A stretch of 64,000 bases of DNA from positions 1 to 64,000 of IMG/VR virus record IMGVR_UViG_3300044984_000411. The stretch is one strand, 5' to 3'. Positions 54,217-61,478 of this stretch are shown in pieces. The notes under the pieces are model-generated. The model did no database searches and was not told where the DNA came from. It saw only the letters and a list, made by a program, of their open reading frames with translations. Source of the stretch: a virus. The position numbers were made by a program, and so were the translations under genes. Positions within the stretch are counted from its first letter, which is position 1; the number at the start of each line of letters is the position of its first letter.

Positions 54217-54225
54217 ATTATATCA
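54217..54225 (-). promoter_or_regulatory. Extended -10 promoter, leaderless start at 54210
   Basis: Minus-strand TGA-TATAAT followed by six bases then ATG; overlaps the stop of the glycosyltransferase gene. Confidence 0.6.
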
Positions 54226-55273
54226 CAATCTTGCTTTTGAAGAATGCTAAGTTGTTTAAGAATCTTTCGTTATCTGGCTCAAACTCTAGTGCCTTAGTTA
54301 TGTGTTGAACTGCTTTGGAATACTTCTTTAGATGCCACGCAGAAATTGCTGCTAGGTCATGTGGCAATGCTCCCCAAGCAAAATCTTCACAAAGATATTC
54401 TAGTGGCTTCTCTTTTATCTTTAATGCTGTCAATGCATAGTTGTAGCAGTCACTCCACATTTCGTTATCGTAACACCACTTAGAAAAGTCTACATATGGC
54501 TCTCGTCTATCTCCTGCTTCTCTAATTGCCCCAACTAGATATGTATCTGCAATTTCTGGATTACACTTTGCAAGAAATCTATATGCTGCTGAACGCTCTG
54601 GTCCCCAAACCGCTTTTGGCAATTCTAAGTATCGTCTAAACTCTTTTGTTGCACTTGCGTAAGCATCGTGATAAAAAAGCTCTCTTGCATAATAAAAGGC
54701 ATTTCTATCATCTGTTGGGTCTTCCTTTATGGCAAGCTCAAGCAATGGAAAATATTGTCCACGAGATTTTGTGCTATCTGGATAGTGATGAATTTGTAGT
54801 TCTGTCCACTCCTGAATTTCATCAGTCCTGTCTGTTATTAGTACTTCGTGTACTGGATGCTTCCAGCGGTATCCATGACGAGCATGAATTTTATCTCCAC
54901 CATATTCTAATCCTGGAGTACCGTCCTGATTCCATGACCAAGTATATTTGTATCTTGGTCTAGTAGTTTCTGAATTAATTTTTTCAAGGTGCTCACGCCA
55001 ACCTGGGACAAGAACTTCATCCATGTCAAGGGAGATGCAGATGTCAATATCGTCAGGTATTAGGGCAAGAGATGCGTTGCGAGCATCGTCAAATCTCCAT
55101 GGTTTAATTGATGCAGAGAATACTTCTACGCCATTTTCATATGCCTTGTCTACCGTGCTATCTGTAGAGCCAGTATCAAGAATCAGGCGATAATCGGCAT
55201 CCTTGCAAGACTCTGCCCATCGTTCTACAAACTTTTCTTCATTAAGTGCAATTGTATAAACTGCTATCTTCAC
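54218..55273 (-). CDS. Family 2 glycosyltransferase with a helical repeat C end
   Basis: 351 residues, GTG start at 55273 with AGGAG upstream. TIALNEEKFVERWAESC, LILDTGSTDSTVDKA and ISLDMDEVL (DxD, binds metal and nucleotide sugar) define a GT-A fold. The C half (EFRRYLELPKAVWGPERSAAYRFLA, YSKAVQHITKALEFEPDN) looks like TPR helices. It lies between fibre genes, so the virion fibres are plausible acceptors, though a host surface target is possible. Confidence 0.82.
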   Translation of the reverse strand: MKIAVYTIALNEEKFVERWAESCKDADYRLILDTGSTDSTVDKAYENGVEVFSASIKPWRFDDARNASLALIPDDIDICISLDMDEVLVPGWREHLEKINSETTRPRYKYTWSWNQDGTPGLEYGGDKIHARHGYRWKHPVHEVLITDRTDEIQEWTELQIHHYPDSTKSRGQYFPLLELAIKEDPTDDRNAFYYARELFYHDAYASATKEFRRYLELPKAVWGPERSAAYRFLAKCNPEIADTYLVGAIREAGDRREPYVDFSKWCYDNEMWSDCYNYALTALKIKEKPLEYLCEDFAWGALPHDLAAISAWHLKKYSKAVQHITKALEFEPDNERFLNNLAFFKSKIVI

Positions 55274-55295
55274 ATCTCTCCTATGTTCAAATACT

Positions 55296-55301
55296 ATTAT
55301 A
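55296..55301 (-). promoter_or_regulatory. -10 box before the glycosyltransferase gene
   Basis: Minus-strand CTG-TATAAT overlapping the stop codon of the collagen-like gene, 22 nt before the GTG at 55273. Confidence 0.4.
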
Positions 55302-57717
55302 CAGTACCGCCATCGATTGATGGCAAAGAAATTGTTTTTGTAGTTGGGTCATATGATAATGGTGGACTAGCCACAAGAATTCCAGACGGTCCTGTTGGAC
55401 CAGTTGCTCCAGTAGGTCCTGTTACTGTGCTTGCTGCTCCTGTTGGTCCTGTGGGACCAGTATTACCATTTGGACCTGTGGGTCCAATTGCTCCTGTAGG
55501 TCCCAGCTGGGTGTACATAACCTGTACTGCGGTAAGAATAATTGAAGGTGTTGCTGGAGATGTTGGGGACGTTCTTGCTGGCAAAGACTCTACCCTAAGT
55601 TGTGTGCTTGAGCCAGACCAGTAAACTTGCACTTGCTGTCCTGCTGTTGCAGTTGCAACATAGTTAATTGTTACTATTTGTCGGTTAGGCTCATCTGATG
55701 ACTTACGTGGCTGCATATCTATTTCAGTAGCAGAATCGGGATAGTCGACGTTATTTGTTTTTAGCCAGAAAATTCCTTTTTCAACAGAGTTAGCATAGTT
55801 GGTAAGTTGGATAGAAAATGTAAGGCTATAGGTTCCAGCATAAGCAAAGGTAACTTCGTCACCGTTTTGAATACTCACACCGCTTGATTCGGATGTGGAC
55901 CCAATTGCAATAACTTGAGCTACAGAAGTAGATACGAGTGGTTGGTCGGTCATGTCGTAGAACGAACCGTAATAGCCTAGTGTTCCACCTGCCCCAGTAG
56001 TTCCTTGTGGACCTGTTGGTCCAGTTGCACCTGTAGGACCAGTAGGACCAGTAGGTCCTGTGACTGTAGAGGCAGCTCCTGTAGCACCTGTAGGTCCTGT
56101 TGCTCCAGTTGGACCAGTTGGTCCTTGTGAGCCAGTAGAACCTGTAGAGCCAGTAGGTCCAGTTGCACCAATTGAGCCTTGTGGACCTGTAGGTCCTGTT
56201 GCTCCAGTAGCTCCAATAGGTCCTGTGGGACCAGTGGCACCGTCTAATCCGTTAGTTCCATTTGTTCCTGCTGGACCTGTCGGTCCTGTAACAGTTGATG
56301 CAGAACCTTGTGGACCTGTTGGACCCAATGGACCTGTAGGTCCTGTGGGACCAGTAGGTCCTGTGGGACCAGTAGGACCTGTAACAGTTGACGCTGCTCC
56401 TGTGGGTCCTGTTGGACCTGTTGGACCTATAGAGCCTTGTGAGCCTGTGCTACCTGTAGGACCTGTTGGTCCTTGTGCTCCTGTAGTTCCTGTGCTACCA
56501 GTTGGTCCTGTCGCACCTTGAGACCCTGTAGGTCCAGTTATGGTTGAGGCAGCTCCTTGTGGTCCTGTAGCTCCTGTAGGACCTGTAGGTCCCTGAATTC
56601 CAGTAGGTCCAGTAACAGTTGACGCTGCTCCCTGTGGACCAGTTGGACCAGTTGGACCTAGCGGTCCTGTTGGACCAGTAACTGTAGATGCAGCACCTGT
56701 AGGACCAGTGAGACCGATGTCTCCAGTTCTAGCAAAGTCAAGAACGATGCCAGAGCCAGGGGTAAGTCCAGAAATACTTCCAGAAACATAGTTAACAGGA
56801 ATCTTATAATACCCACTATCGGCAATTACAGTTCCGCTAATTGCAAATACTAAAATCTGTCCAGAAGAACCAGAGGCTGATTGAAAAATTAAGTTTCCTT
56901 TGATTGCTGAAGAAGAATCATCAAATGTGTCGTACCATCCAGTCATAGATACGCTATTTGCATTTGTATTGTCAATAAAAATTTGAGAGATAGATGCTGG
57001 AACTGAATTGTTAAATCTTACATACCCTGTTCCTGGGTCAGCATCTACTGTGTTATTTGAATAAAAATATGGGACACCTGCACGTTTACCTTCTGGTCCA
57101 GTGCTTCCTGTTGGACCCTGAAATCCTTCTGGTCCTGTTGGTCCTTGTGGACCTGTACTGCCAGTAGGTCCTGTTACTGTGCTTGCTGCTCCTTGAGGTC
57201 CAGTAGAACCAGTTGGACCCAGACTTCCTGTAGGACCTAGCGGTCCTGTAGGACCTTGGATGCCTTGTGGACCTGTAGGTCCTGTAGGACCAGTAGGTCC
57301 TGTCACAGTAGAAGCAGGACCAGTTGAGCCTGTAGGTCCTGTAGGACCAGCCACACCTGTAGGACCAAGGTTTCCCTGTGGACCTGTTGAGCCTGTGGCT
57401 CCAGTTGGACCTATGGGTCCTTGGCTTCCTGTTGGTCCTGTGACTGTGGACGCAGGTCCTGTTGAACCAGTTGGTCCAGTTGGTCCTTGCGGTCCAGTTG
57501 GTCCACTAAGAACCATACCAGGTGCTGGAATGATTTTGATTGTGTCAGATGTTTGGGTTTGATTGATTATCTTAATGGTGGGGGCATCAGGAGCAATTGC
57601 TTTGACAACCACCTCTATATTATTTACAGGAACTATCTTAACAACCTCTGCAGGGTTTGTAGTTGCAATTACTTCTACAGTACCTGCTGGGCTACTGGTT
57701 ACTTTTACTGTTGACAT
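55297..57717 (-). CDS. Collagen-like fibre protein
   Basis: 806 residues. A beta N end (about 1-70) is followed by three runs of Gly-X-Y repeats, mostly GPT/GPQ/GST, at about 73-215, 336-580 and 735-780. The unit (A/S)STVTGPTG recurs about ten times. Two globular inserts separate the runs (about 216-335 and 580-735; the second, with [20 protein letters not shown], looks like a C1q/TNF-type jelly roll). It probably forms a trimeric fibre; Thr-rich Y positions could be glycosylated by the neighbour enzyme. Confidence 0.8.
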   Translation of the reverse strand: MSTVKVTSSPAGTVEVIATTNPAEVVKIVPVNNIEVVVKAIAPDAPTIKIINQTQTSDTIKIIPAPGMVLSGPTGPQGPTGPTGSTGPASTVTGPTGSQGPIGPTGATGSTGPQGNLGPTGVAGPTGPTGSTGPASTVTGPTGPTGPTGPQGIQGPTGPLGPTGSLGPTGSTGPQGAASTVTGPTGSTGPQGPTGPEGFQGPTGSTGPEGKRAGVPYFYSNNTVDADPGTGYVRFNNSVPASISQIFIDNTNANSVSMTGWYDTFDDSSSAIKGNLIFQSASGSSGQILVFAISGTVIADSGYYKIPVNYVSGSISGLTPGSGIVLDFARTGDIGLTGPTGAASTVTGPTGPLGPTGPTGPQGAASTVTGPTGIQGPTGPTGATGPQGAASTITGPTGSQGATGPTGSTGTTGAQGPTGPTGSTGSQGSIGPTGPTGPTGAASTVTGPTGPTGPTGPTGPTGPLGPTGPQGSASTVTGPTGPAGTNGTNGLDGATGPTGPIGATGATGPTGPQGSIGATGPTGSTGSTGSQGPTGPTGATGPTGATGAASTVTGPTGPTGPTGATGPTGPQGTTGAGGTLGYYGSFYDMTDQPLVSTSVAQVIAIGSTSESSGVSIQNGDEVTFAYAGTYSLTFSIQLTNYANSVEKGIFWLKTNNVDYPDSATEIDMQPRKSSDEPNRQIVTINYVATATAGQQVQVYWSGSSTQLRVESLPARTSPTSPATPSIILTAVQVMYTQLGPTGAIGPTGPNGNTGPTGPTGAASTVTGPTGATGPTGPSGILVASPPLSYDPTTKTISLPSIDGGTV

Positions 57718-58106
57718 TAAGGATTATCGGTTACATCTGGCAAAACTGTTATTGTTCCAATTACTGGAGTCCAAATAACTCCACCAGATAGTGTAACCTG
57801 TAAGTCAAAAGCGAGTTCAGCAACAATGTTTGAATATCCTAATCCCCATGTTGCTGTAACTGCTGGTAGGGCGGTAATCTCAACATATCCAGCTCCAGCA
57901 GTAGTTTGCAATGTGTCTAGAGAGTCACCCTTGTAATCATATGCTGTAGAAGCATATGTCCAGCCAGTAGTGTTCTGTGCTGTTGTTTCATCATTCTCGT
58001 AGAACTCAATACGGAGTTTGGCGGTATCGCCACGAACAATTTTCCATTTAATGTTAGCTGGGTCAGCACCATAGGATGATGTGCTTGGAGGACATGATGA
58101 AGTCAT
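57717..58106 (-). CDS. Virion protein preceding the collagen-like fibre; leaderless
   Basis: 129 residues from ATG at 58106; an in-frame ATG at 58127 lies upstream of the -10 box and so would not be transcribed from it. [25 protein letters not shown]...[14 protein letters not shown] is a beta sandwich start like fibre-anchoring (BppU-type) N domains. TAA/ATG overlap with the collagen-like gene suggests a base for that fibre. Confidence 0.55.
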   Translation of the reverse strand: MTSSCPPSTSSYGADPANIKWKIVRGDTAKLRIEFYENDETTAQNTTGWTYASTAYDYKGDSLDTLQTTAGAGYVEITALPAVTATWGLGYSNIVAELAFDLQVTLSGGVIWTPVIGTITVLPDVTDNP

Positions 58107-58115
58107 AGTAGTATT

Positions 58116-58121
58116 ATTATA
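58116..58121 (-). promoter_or_regulatory. -10 box giving a leaderless or near-leaderless start at 58106
   Basis: Minus-strand GTG-TATAAT, nine bases before the ATG at 58106. First promoter of the fibre group after the divergent region. Confidence 0.5.
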
Positions 58122-58133
58122 CACCATATAATC

Positions 58134-58192
58134 AAAGAAAAAGCTAGTATCCTCGGCGGTGGGTATGTGAGAGAGTCACCAAGAATACTAGC
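58134..58192 (-). terminator. Long-hairpin intrinsic terminator
   Basis: Minus strand: GCTAGTAT / ATACTAGC outer stem with an inner CTTGG/CCGAG and GGTG/CACC stem, then TTTTTCTTT. It would end transcripts from the 58.6-kb membrane-protein gene. Confidence 0.7.
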
Positions 58193-58199
58193 AAATATA

Positions 58200-58390
58200 T
58201 TATATCACAACCTGTGGATAACCCTGTGTATAAAATCGTTATCTAAAAGTTATCATAAAATATGCTAAAAAGGGCTTGACAAACGTTCGGCGTATGGTAC
58301 TATATATATTAATAGATAGATAGATGATATATATAATATATAAATATATTAAACTATAAGATATATATTAAATATATAATAATAATTAAT
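58200..58390. other. Candidate replication origin (DnaA boxes, promoter, AT-rich stretch)
   Basis: Two DnaA-box matches (TGTGGATAA 58213-58221, TGTGTATAA 58225-58233, 12 bp apart), a consensus promoter at 58276-58303 and almost pure A/T from about 58298 to 58390. It lies where gene direction diverges. These are usual origin parts; function is inferred. Within the 258 bp gap 58128-58385 I see no gene. Confidence 0.6.
58276..58303 (+). promoter_or_regulatory. Consensus sigma-70-type promoter without a sense gene
   Basis: TTGACA, 16-bp spacer, TACTAT. It is the best -35/-10 pair in the window, yet reads rightward into the 3' end of a leftward gene. It may make an antisense RNA or an origin primer. 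Confidence 0.65.
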
Positions 58391-58658
58391 CGTCGGATTT
58401 CTTAGTTCTTGATGAAATTGTTCTTACACCTTGCGTAATTAACAAATCATATAGTTTATCTAGCTTTTCTTCTACAGCTTCAGTTCTTGATTCTAATCTA
58501 GTTACTTGGTCTTTCATAGAAGAACCACTATTAGGTTTCATTTCTTTCTTGATTTCATCGAAGTAGTGTTTGACTAACCATTTAACTCCTAGTCCTAGAG
58601 TTGTTATGATTGTTGAAATACTTATGGTTAAAGCCAGGATTGATTCTATCATTGTCAT
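58386..58658 (-). CDS. Small membrane protein with a coiled coil, holin-like or unknown
   Basis: 90 residues (88 if ATG at 58652 is used, which has GAGAG 7 nt upstream; the ATG at 58658 would be leaderless, 7 nt after TATAAT). One membrane helix (ESILALTISISTIITTLGLGVKWLV), then a basic stretch and a coiled coil (VTRLESRTEAVEEKLDKLYDLL). The layout resembles DUF2746-type phage membrane proteins. It lies between origin-like elements and the divergent promoter. Confidence 0.65.
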   Translation of the reverse strand: MTMIESILALTISISTIITTLGLGVKWLVKHYFDEIKKEMKPNSGSSMKDQVTRLESRTEAVEEKLDKLYDLLITQGVRTISSRTKKSDD

Positions 58659-58665
58659 ACTCTCA

Positions 58666-58671
58666 ATTATA
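58666..58671 (-). promoter_or_regulatory. Leftward -10 box of the divergent region
   Basis: Minus-strand TATAAT seven bases before the ATG at 58658. Confidence 0.45.
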
Positions 58672-58701
58672 TATGATTATTTAGTTATCTGAATATAAAA
58701 A

Positions 58702-58735
58702 CGGCGGTAAAAAGCTCGGCGTAAGTTTTTCGGCG
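58702..58735. repeat. Triple CGGCG direct repeat in the divergent spacer
   Basis: CGGCG words start at 58702, 58717 and 58731 (15 and 14 bp apart), between the two divergent promoters. Related words occur at 58289 (TTCGGCGTA) and, as GGCGTGT, in the right arm. A regulator site is possible. Confidence 0.4.
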
Positions 58736-58782
58736 TGAAAATAGAGTAACCAAACACCACCAGGGCTTAACAGCCCCAAATG

Positions 58783-58791
58783 TGTTATAAT
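58783..58791 (+). promoter_or_regulatory. Extended -10 promoter, leaderless start at 58799
   Basis: TGT-TATAAT followed by seven bases and ATG. First rightward gene of the right arm; it lacks the AAATGTCYG box. Confidence 0.6.
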
Positions 58792-58798
58792 ATTAAGT

Positions 58799-59005
58799 AT
58801 GAAAGATAACGGCGATGTCGAATTTTTAGACCTTTTTGACCCTAACCAACAAAAAGCAGACAGAGAACTAGTAGAGTCTCGTTTAGCAATTTGTAATACG
58901 TGTCCCTGGTTTGCCAAAAATTTGAAAAGATGTCGCAAATGTGGTTGTTTTATGAGATTGAAGACTACCCTTGTTCAAGCTAAGTGTCCTGTAGGACATT
59001 GGTAA
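58799..59005 (+). CDS. Cys-rich zinc-binding protein
   Basis: 68 residues. An acidic N part (GDVEFLDLFDPNQQKADRE) and a Cys cluster CNTCPWF...RCRKCGCFM...KCPVGHW. The same pattern is widespread in phages, including cyanophages; its role is not known to me. Leaderless by the -10 position. Confidence 0.75.
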   Translation: MKDNGDVEFLDLFDPNQQKADRELVESRLAICNTCPWFAKNLKRCRKCGCFMRLKTTLVQAKCPVGHW

Positions 59006-59054
59006 ATCAAGACAGGCTGTGCCTGTTGTGTACCCCAAACATTTTAGGAAACAT

Positions 59055-59168
59055 ATGAAGAAAAAGATTGACTGGGCTGAAGTCTTTGCACTTATCGTAT
59101 CAGGAATAGGTTTTATTTGTCTATATGCAGCTATTGCTATATGGCTTGGAGCAGAAGTAGTTCTGTAA
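59055..59168 (+). CDS. 37-residue membrane peptide
   Basis: MKKKIDWAEVFALIVSGIG... continues as one hydrophobic helix (FICLYAAIAIWLG). AGGAA lies before the ATG. Basic N end, so N-in topology is expected. It shares the preceding transcript. No known family. Confidence 0.6.
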   Translation: MKKKIDWAEVFALIVSGIGFICLYAAIAIWLGAEVVL

Positions 59169-59299
59169 TACCCCCAAATCTGAAAATCTGAAAAATTTTA
59201 TATTTGGCAAAATCTGAATATTTTGTAGAGATGAATGATACGAACCTACACTCATACGTATCCCAATTTTAGTGAGCACACATCCCCCTACGTACCTTT

Positions 59300-59315
59300 A
59301 TAACGAATTGGTAAC
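59300..59315 (+). repeat. Phased TAAC repeats (cassette a)
   Basis: ATAAC (59300) and GTAAC (59311), start to start 11 bp, about 30 bp before promoter a. The rest of 59169-59394 holds AAATCTGA repeats but no gene. Confidence 0.5.
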
Positions 59316-59344
59316 ATTGCAAAAATGTTTGTTGAAATGAACCA

Positions 59345-59369
59345 AAATGTCTCCCCTATCGTATAGACT
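59345..59369 (+). promoter_or_regulatory. Right-arm promoter a
   Basis: AAA-TGTCTC, 10 bp, TAGACT. Drives the gene at 59395, which has GAAGGAG. Confidence 0.7.
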
Positions 59370-59394
59370 TTAGATAACAAAGAAGGAGCAACAA

Positions 59395-59619
59395 ATGACC
59401 AGCATCGAGATTCTAATCGCAAGTTACTCAGTAGTATTCGTAGGCTTCGCTCTACTGTATGCAATCGCTTTGCCTATCTCTCTAGCACTTGAGTCAGTCG
59501 GCAAGCGTATCGCTAACAAGCGTTCAGTTGCATACCGCCTAGCAAACCAGTGTAAAGGTATCACCAAAAAGGGTGAGCAATGCCTAAACTGGTTAGACTG
59601 CCCTCACCACAGCAACTAA
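59395..59619 (+). CDS. Membrane protein with a C-terminal zinc-like Cys/His motif
   Basis: 74 residues. A long membrane helix (SYSVVFVGFALLYAIALPISLAL), a basic stretch, then CKGITKKGEQCLNWLDCPHH. The Cys/His end resembles small phage and plant-type knuckles binding one zinc. Function unknown. GAAGGAG precedes the ATG. Confidence 0.65.
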   Translation: MTSIEILIASYSVVFVGFALLYAIALPISLALESVGKRIANKRSVAYRLANQCKGITKKGEQCLNWLDCPHHSN

Positions 59620-59620
59620 G

Positions 59621-59670
59621 CGACACGCCCAATGAATGGACTTGACAAATCCAGGATTTTGGGGGCACCC
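59621..59670 (+). repeat. GC-rich hairpin repeat, divergent copy 1
   Basis: CGACACGCCC at one end and GGGGGCACCC at the other, with TGGA-cttgacaaa-TCCA in the middle. Sits right after a stop codon. Confidence 0.55.
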
Positions 59671-59675
59671 ATTTT

Positions 59676-59691
59676 GTTACCAAACTGTTAC
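59676..59691 (+). repeat. Phased TAAC repeats (cassette b, inverted)
   Basis: GTTAC at 59676 and 59687, start to start 11 bp. Confidence 0.5.
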
Positions 59692-59716
59692 ATAAGATAT
59701 ACGTCAAAACTTCCCT

Positions 59717-59741
59717 AAATGTCTGTCCTATCCTGTAGACT
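59717..59741 (+). promoter_or_regulatory. Right-arm promoter b, leaderless
   Basis: AAA-TGTCTG, 10 bp, TAGACT; six bases later the ATG at 59748. Confidence 0.75.
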
Positions 59742-59747
59742 ATAGCC

Positions 59748-59816
59748 ATGAACGAAAACGAAGACTACTCAGCAGAAAACCCTTGTGACGACATCGATTG
59801 CCTATGGTGTAACTAA
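59748..59816 (+). CDS. 22-residue acidic Cys-containing peptide
   Basis: MNENEDYSAENPCDDIDCLW plus Cys-Asn. Very acidic with three Cys (CxxxxC, CxxC-like). Leaderless from promoter b. Its stop shares an A with the next start (TAATG), supporting both as genes. Confidence 0.5.
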   Translation: MNENEDYSAENPCDDIDCLWCN

Positions 59817-59926
59817 TGCGTAACCTAATGGATGACTTGACCATTGTGATAATGGTTACCCTCGCTAGTGTGCTAGTGCTAGGCAGCGTTAGCCTACTAC
59901 TATGGGCAGCAGGGCTTATCCCCTAG
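59816..59926 (+). CDS. 36-residue membrane peptide
   Basis: One membrane helix (TIVIMVTLASVLVLGSVSLLL) after MRNLMDDL. Translationally coupled to the 22-residue peptide. No family known. Confidence 0.55.
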   Translation: MRNLMDDLTIVIMVTLASVLVLGSVSLLLWAAGLIP

Positions 59927-59935
59927 GGCTACCAG

Positions 59936-59966
59936 GGCGACACGCCCGACAGCGTGGGGGTGCCCC
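59936..59966 (+). repeat. GC-rich hairpin repeat, copy 2
   Basis: GGGCGACACGCCCGACAGCG followed by TGGGGGTGCCCC. CACGC/GCGTG inner stem and GGGC/GCCC outer stem. A second GACACGCC is at 59990-59997 and an inverted GGCGTGT at 60042-60048. Confidence 0.7.
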
Positions 59967-60056
59967 AAAATCTGGGCTTTTGTCAATACGACACGCCGTT
60001 AAGTTTGATAACAATTTTCCCCCAAATCGTTACATTTATTTGGCGTGTTTGGTAAT

Positions 60057-60081
60057 AAATGTCTGTGCTATGGTATAGACT
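60057..60081 (+). promoter_or_regulatory. Right-arm promoter c
   Basis: AAA-TGTCTG, 10 bp, TAGACT; gene start at 60112. Confidence 0.7.
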
Positions 60082-60111
60082 GATAACAACAAGGAAGCAA
60101 AGGACAGAAAA

Positions 60112-60282
60112 ATGACAGTAGACCTAGAGTATGTAGCAAACCTAGTAGCACAGTTGAACGCAGACAAGATTGAGCGTGATAACATAGCACTTGCCGATGC
60201 AATGACTCCTGAGCAATACCCAGACTGCAACCAGTGTGGAGCGGTTATCGATGACTCATTCGGTTGCTACTTTTGTGACTAA
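60112..60282 (+). CDS. 56-residue zinc-ribbon protein
   Basis: Helical N part (TVDLEYVANLVAQLNADKIERD) and a C-terminal CNQCGAVID...CYFC ribbon. AAGGA lies upstream. Its TAA is part of the AAATGTCC box of promoter d. Confidence 0.65.
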   Translation: MTVDLEYVANLVAQLNADKIERDNIALADAMTPEQYPDCNQCGAVIDDSFGCYFCD

Positions 60283-60305
60283 ATGTCCGTGGCTAATGCT
60301 AAACT
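60281..60305 (+). promoter_or_regulatory. Right-arm promoter d
   Basis: AAA-TGTCCG, 10 bp, TGC-TAAACT. Overlaps the preceding stop codon. Confidence 0.75.
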
Positions 60306-60329
60306 AAAAACATCAAGAAAGGATAACTA

Positions 60330-60467
60330 ATGTTTGTTTGTGTATTTTGTGAGAGAACCTTCAACCTCGCTCCACACTCTTGCCCTAACTGCAATGACTA
60401 CAAAGGGCTAATGACTATTGCTGATGCGGTTGCTGAGTATGACTGGTTAGACTACTTAGTAGCCTAG
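60330..60467 (+). CDS. 45-residue zinc-ribbon protein
   Basis: Starts MFVCVFCERTFNLAPHSCPN and continues CNDYKGL: two CxxC knuckles, then an acidic helix (DAVAEYDWLDYLV). GAAAGGA precedes the ATG. Function unknown. Confidence 0.65.
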   Translation: MFVCVFCERTFNLAPHSCPNCNDYKGLMTIADAVAEYDWLDYLVA

Positions 60468-60482
60468 CCTATCCGCTACCCT

Positions 60483-60511
60483 GGCGACACGCCCGACAGC
60501 GTGGGGGCACC
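60483..60511 (+). repeat. GC-rich hairpin repeat, copy 3
   Basis: GGCGACACGCCCGACAGCG then TGGGGGCACC; the inverted word GGCGTGTCG is at 60574-60582, just before promoter e. Confidence 0.7.
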
Positions 60512-60514
60512 GCC

Positions 60515-60535
60515 TGTGGATAACTCTGTGGATAA
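60515..60535 (+). other. Pair of DnaA boxes
   Basis: TGTGGATAA at 60515-60523 and 60527-60535, both perfect, 12 bp apart as at 58213/58225. Confidence 0.65.
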
Positions 60536-60589
60536 CTGCGTTATGTAACTGTTATAAAAACCCCCAACTTTTTGGCGTGTCGTGTAGAT

Positions 60590-60614
60590 AAATGTCTGGC
60601 GTGTGTGATAGGTT
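60590..60614 (+). promoter_or_regulatory. Right-arm promoter e, leaderless
   Basis: AAA-TGTCTG, 10 bp, TAGGTT; six bases later the ATG at 60621. Confidence 0.7.
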
Positions 60615-60620
60615 ATAGGT

Positions 60621-60734
60621 ATGGAAAGAAAAGCAGAAATGGGTTGGGCAGGGCTAGCCCTTGCTCTATCTATCGTTATCGTAATCGCTACCGCTGTAGT
60701 CTCAGGCTTGGCTTGGGCTAGCGGTCTAATCTAA
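60621..60734 (+). CDS. 37-residue membrane peptide
   Basis: MERKAEMGWAGLALALSIVI continues as one hydrophobic helix ending SGLAWASGLI. Leaderless from promoter e; next gene follows at 9 nt in the same transcript. No family known. Confidence 0.6.
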   Translation: MERKAEMGWAGLALALSIVIVIATAVVSGLAWASGLI

Positions 60735-60743
60735 GGAAACAAA

Positions 60744-60887
60744 ATGAACGCTGTAATCAACGCAACCCTAACCCTTTCTCTAGCGAAAGAAAACCTAGAG
60801 AAACTAATCGCTATGGGTCTTGATACTGATGAAGACTATGACCAAGTGTATTGGGCAGAGCAAGAGCTAAAGCGTCTCTCTCGCTAA
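60744..60887 (+). CDS. 47-residue helical protein, paralogue of the gene at 62182
   Basis: LSLAKENLEKLIAMGLDTDE then DYDQVYWAEQELKRL. Aligns end to end, same length, with the 62182 product (LDLAIENLGKLIALGIDTPE). Two helices; function unknown. AAGGAAAC before the ATG. Confidence 0.7.
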   Translation: MNAVINATLTLSLAKENLEKLIAMGLDTDEDYDQVYWAEQELKRLSR

Positions 60888-60897
60888 TACCCCACCA

Positions 60898-60927
60898 GGG
60901 CGACACGCCCGACAGCGTGGGGTGCCC
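60898..60927 (+). repeat. GC-rich hairpin repeat, copy 4
   Basis: GGGCGACACGCCCGACAGCG then TGGGGTGCCC; inner CACGC/GCGTG and outer GGGC/GCCC stems. Confidence 0.7.
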
Positions 60928-60946
60928 TTCGAACAGAATTTCGAAT

Positions 60947-60962
60947 GTAACACTTACGTAAC
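60947..60962 (+). repeat. Phased TAAC repeats (cassette f)
   Basis: GTAAC at 60947 and 60958, start to start 11 bp. Confidence 0.55.
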
Positions 60963-60991
60963 GAATTAAATTTCTCCCAAATTTTTTGCCA

Positions 60992-61016
60992 AAATGTCTG
61001 TGCAAACTGATAGTCT
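60992..61016 (+). promoter_or_regulatory. Right-arm promoter f, leaderless
   Basis: AAA-TGTCTG, 10 bp, TAGTCT; six bases later the ATG at 61023. Confidence 0.75.
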
Positions 61017-61022
61017 ATACCT

Positions 61023-61379
61023 ATGAAAACCTGCAAAGAATGCCTAGCCACCAAGCCCCTCGCTGACTTCTCTAAGGCTAGTGGTGGCAACTACTACCGA
61101 ACCGAGTGCAAGGCTTGCTCTAACGCTATGACCAAAGAGCGTAATGCTCTACGCAAGCAGTATGGTATGCCTAACGCTGGCTACGCTTGCCCTATCTGCC
61201 AGAGAGTAGAGAACGAGATTGTTGGTGAGGGCGGTAACGCTGGTGCTTGGGTTCTTGACCACGACCACGCTTCTGGTGAGTTTCGTGGTTGGCTATGCCA
61301 CAAGTGCAATCGTGGTCTGGGAGCATTTGAAGACCAACTGCCACGCCTATTGCGAGCAATCGAATACTTATCAAAGTAG
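61023..61379 (+). CDS. Endonuclease VII-like HNH nuclease
   Basis: 118 residues, the longest right-arm gene. KTCKECLATKPLADF and CKACS give one Cys pair; ACPICQR...WVLDHDHASGEFRGWLCHKCN is the endonuclease VII/HNH core with the catalytic DHDH and zinc Cys. T4 endonuclease VII resolves branched DNA; some relatives are homing or host-attacking nucleases. Leaderless from promoter f. Confidence 0.88.
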   Translation: MKTCKECLATKPLADFSKASGGNYYRTECKACSNAMTKERNALRKQYGMPNAGYACPICQRVENEIVGEGGNAGAWVLDHDHASGEFRGWLCHKCNRGLGAFEDQLPRLLRAIEYLSK

Positions 61380-61429
61380 CGACACGCCGATGCCAGAGCT
61401 TGACAAACCTGGCAAAATCGGGGCACCCC
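61379..61429 (+). repeat. GC-rich hairpin repeat, divergent copy 5
   Basis: GCGACACGCC then TGCCAG-N12-CTGGCA, ending TCGGGGCACCCC. The loop keeps CTTGACAAA as in copy 1. Confidence 0.6.
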
Positions 61430-61433
61430 AAAA

Positions 61434-61461
61434 ATAACGAAATGGTAACGATTTACGTAAC
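61434..61461 (+). repeat. Phased TAAC repeats (cassette g)
   Basis: ATAAC 61434, GTAAC 61445, GTAAC 61457: spacings 11 and 12 bp. Confidence 0.65.
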
Positions 61462-61478
61462 ACGATTATTTTCTCCCA

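Noticed and set aside
55950-57500. CRISPR-like regularly repeated sequence
   Set aside because: Repeat period follows coding triplets of Gly-X-Y; there are no unique spacers and no cas1/cas2.
55283-57562. Plus-strand frames rich in Gly-Pro-Val opposite the collagen-like gene
   Set aside because: They are the reverse complement of GPT repeats, which also reads as GPV; no expression signals.
59641-59646. TTGACA in the hairpin loops at 59642 and 61400 as -35 boxes
   Set aside because: No -10 at a usable distance; better explained as conserved loop sequence of the repeat.
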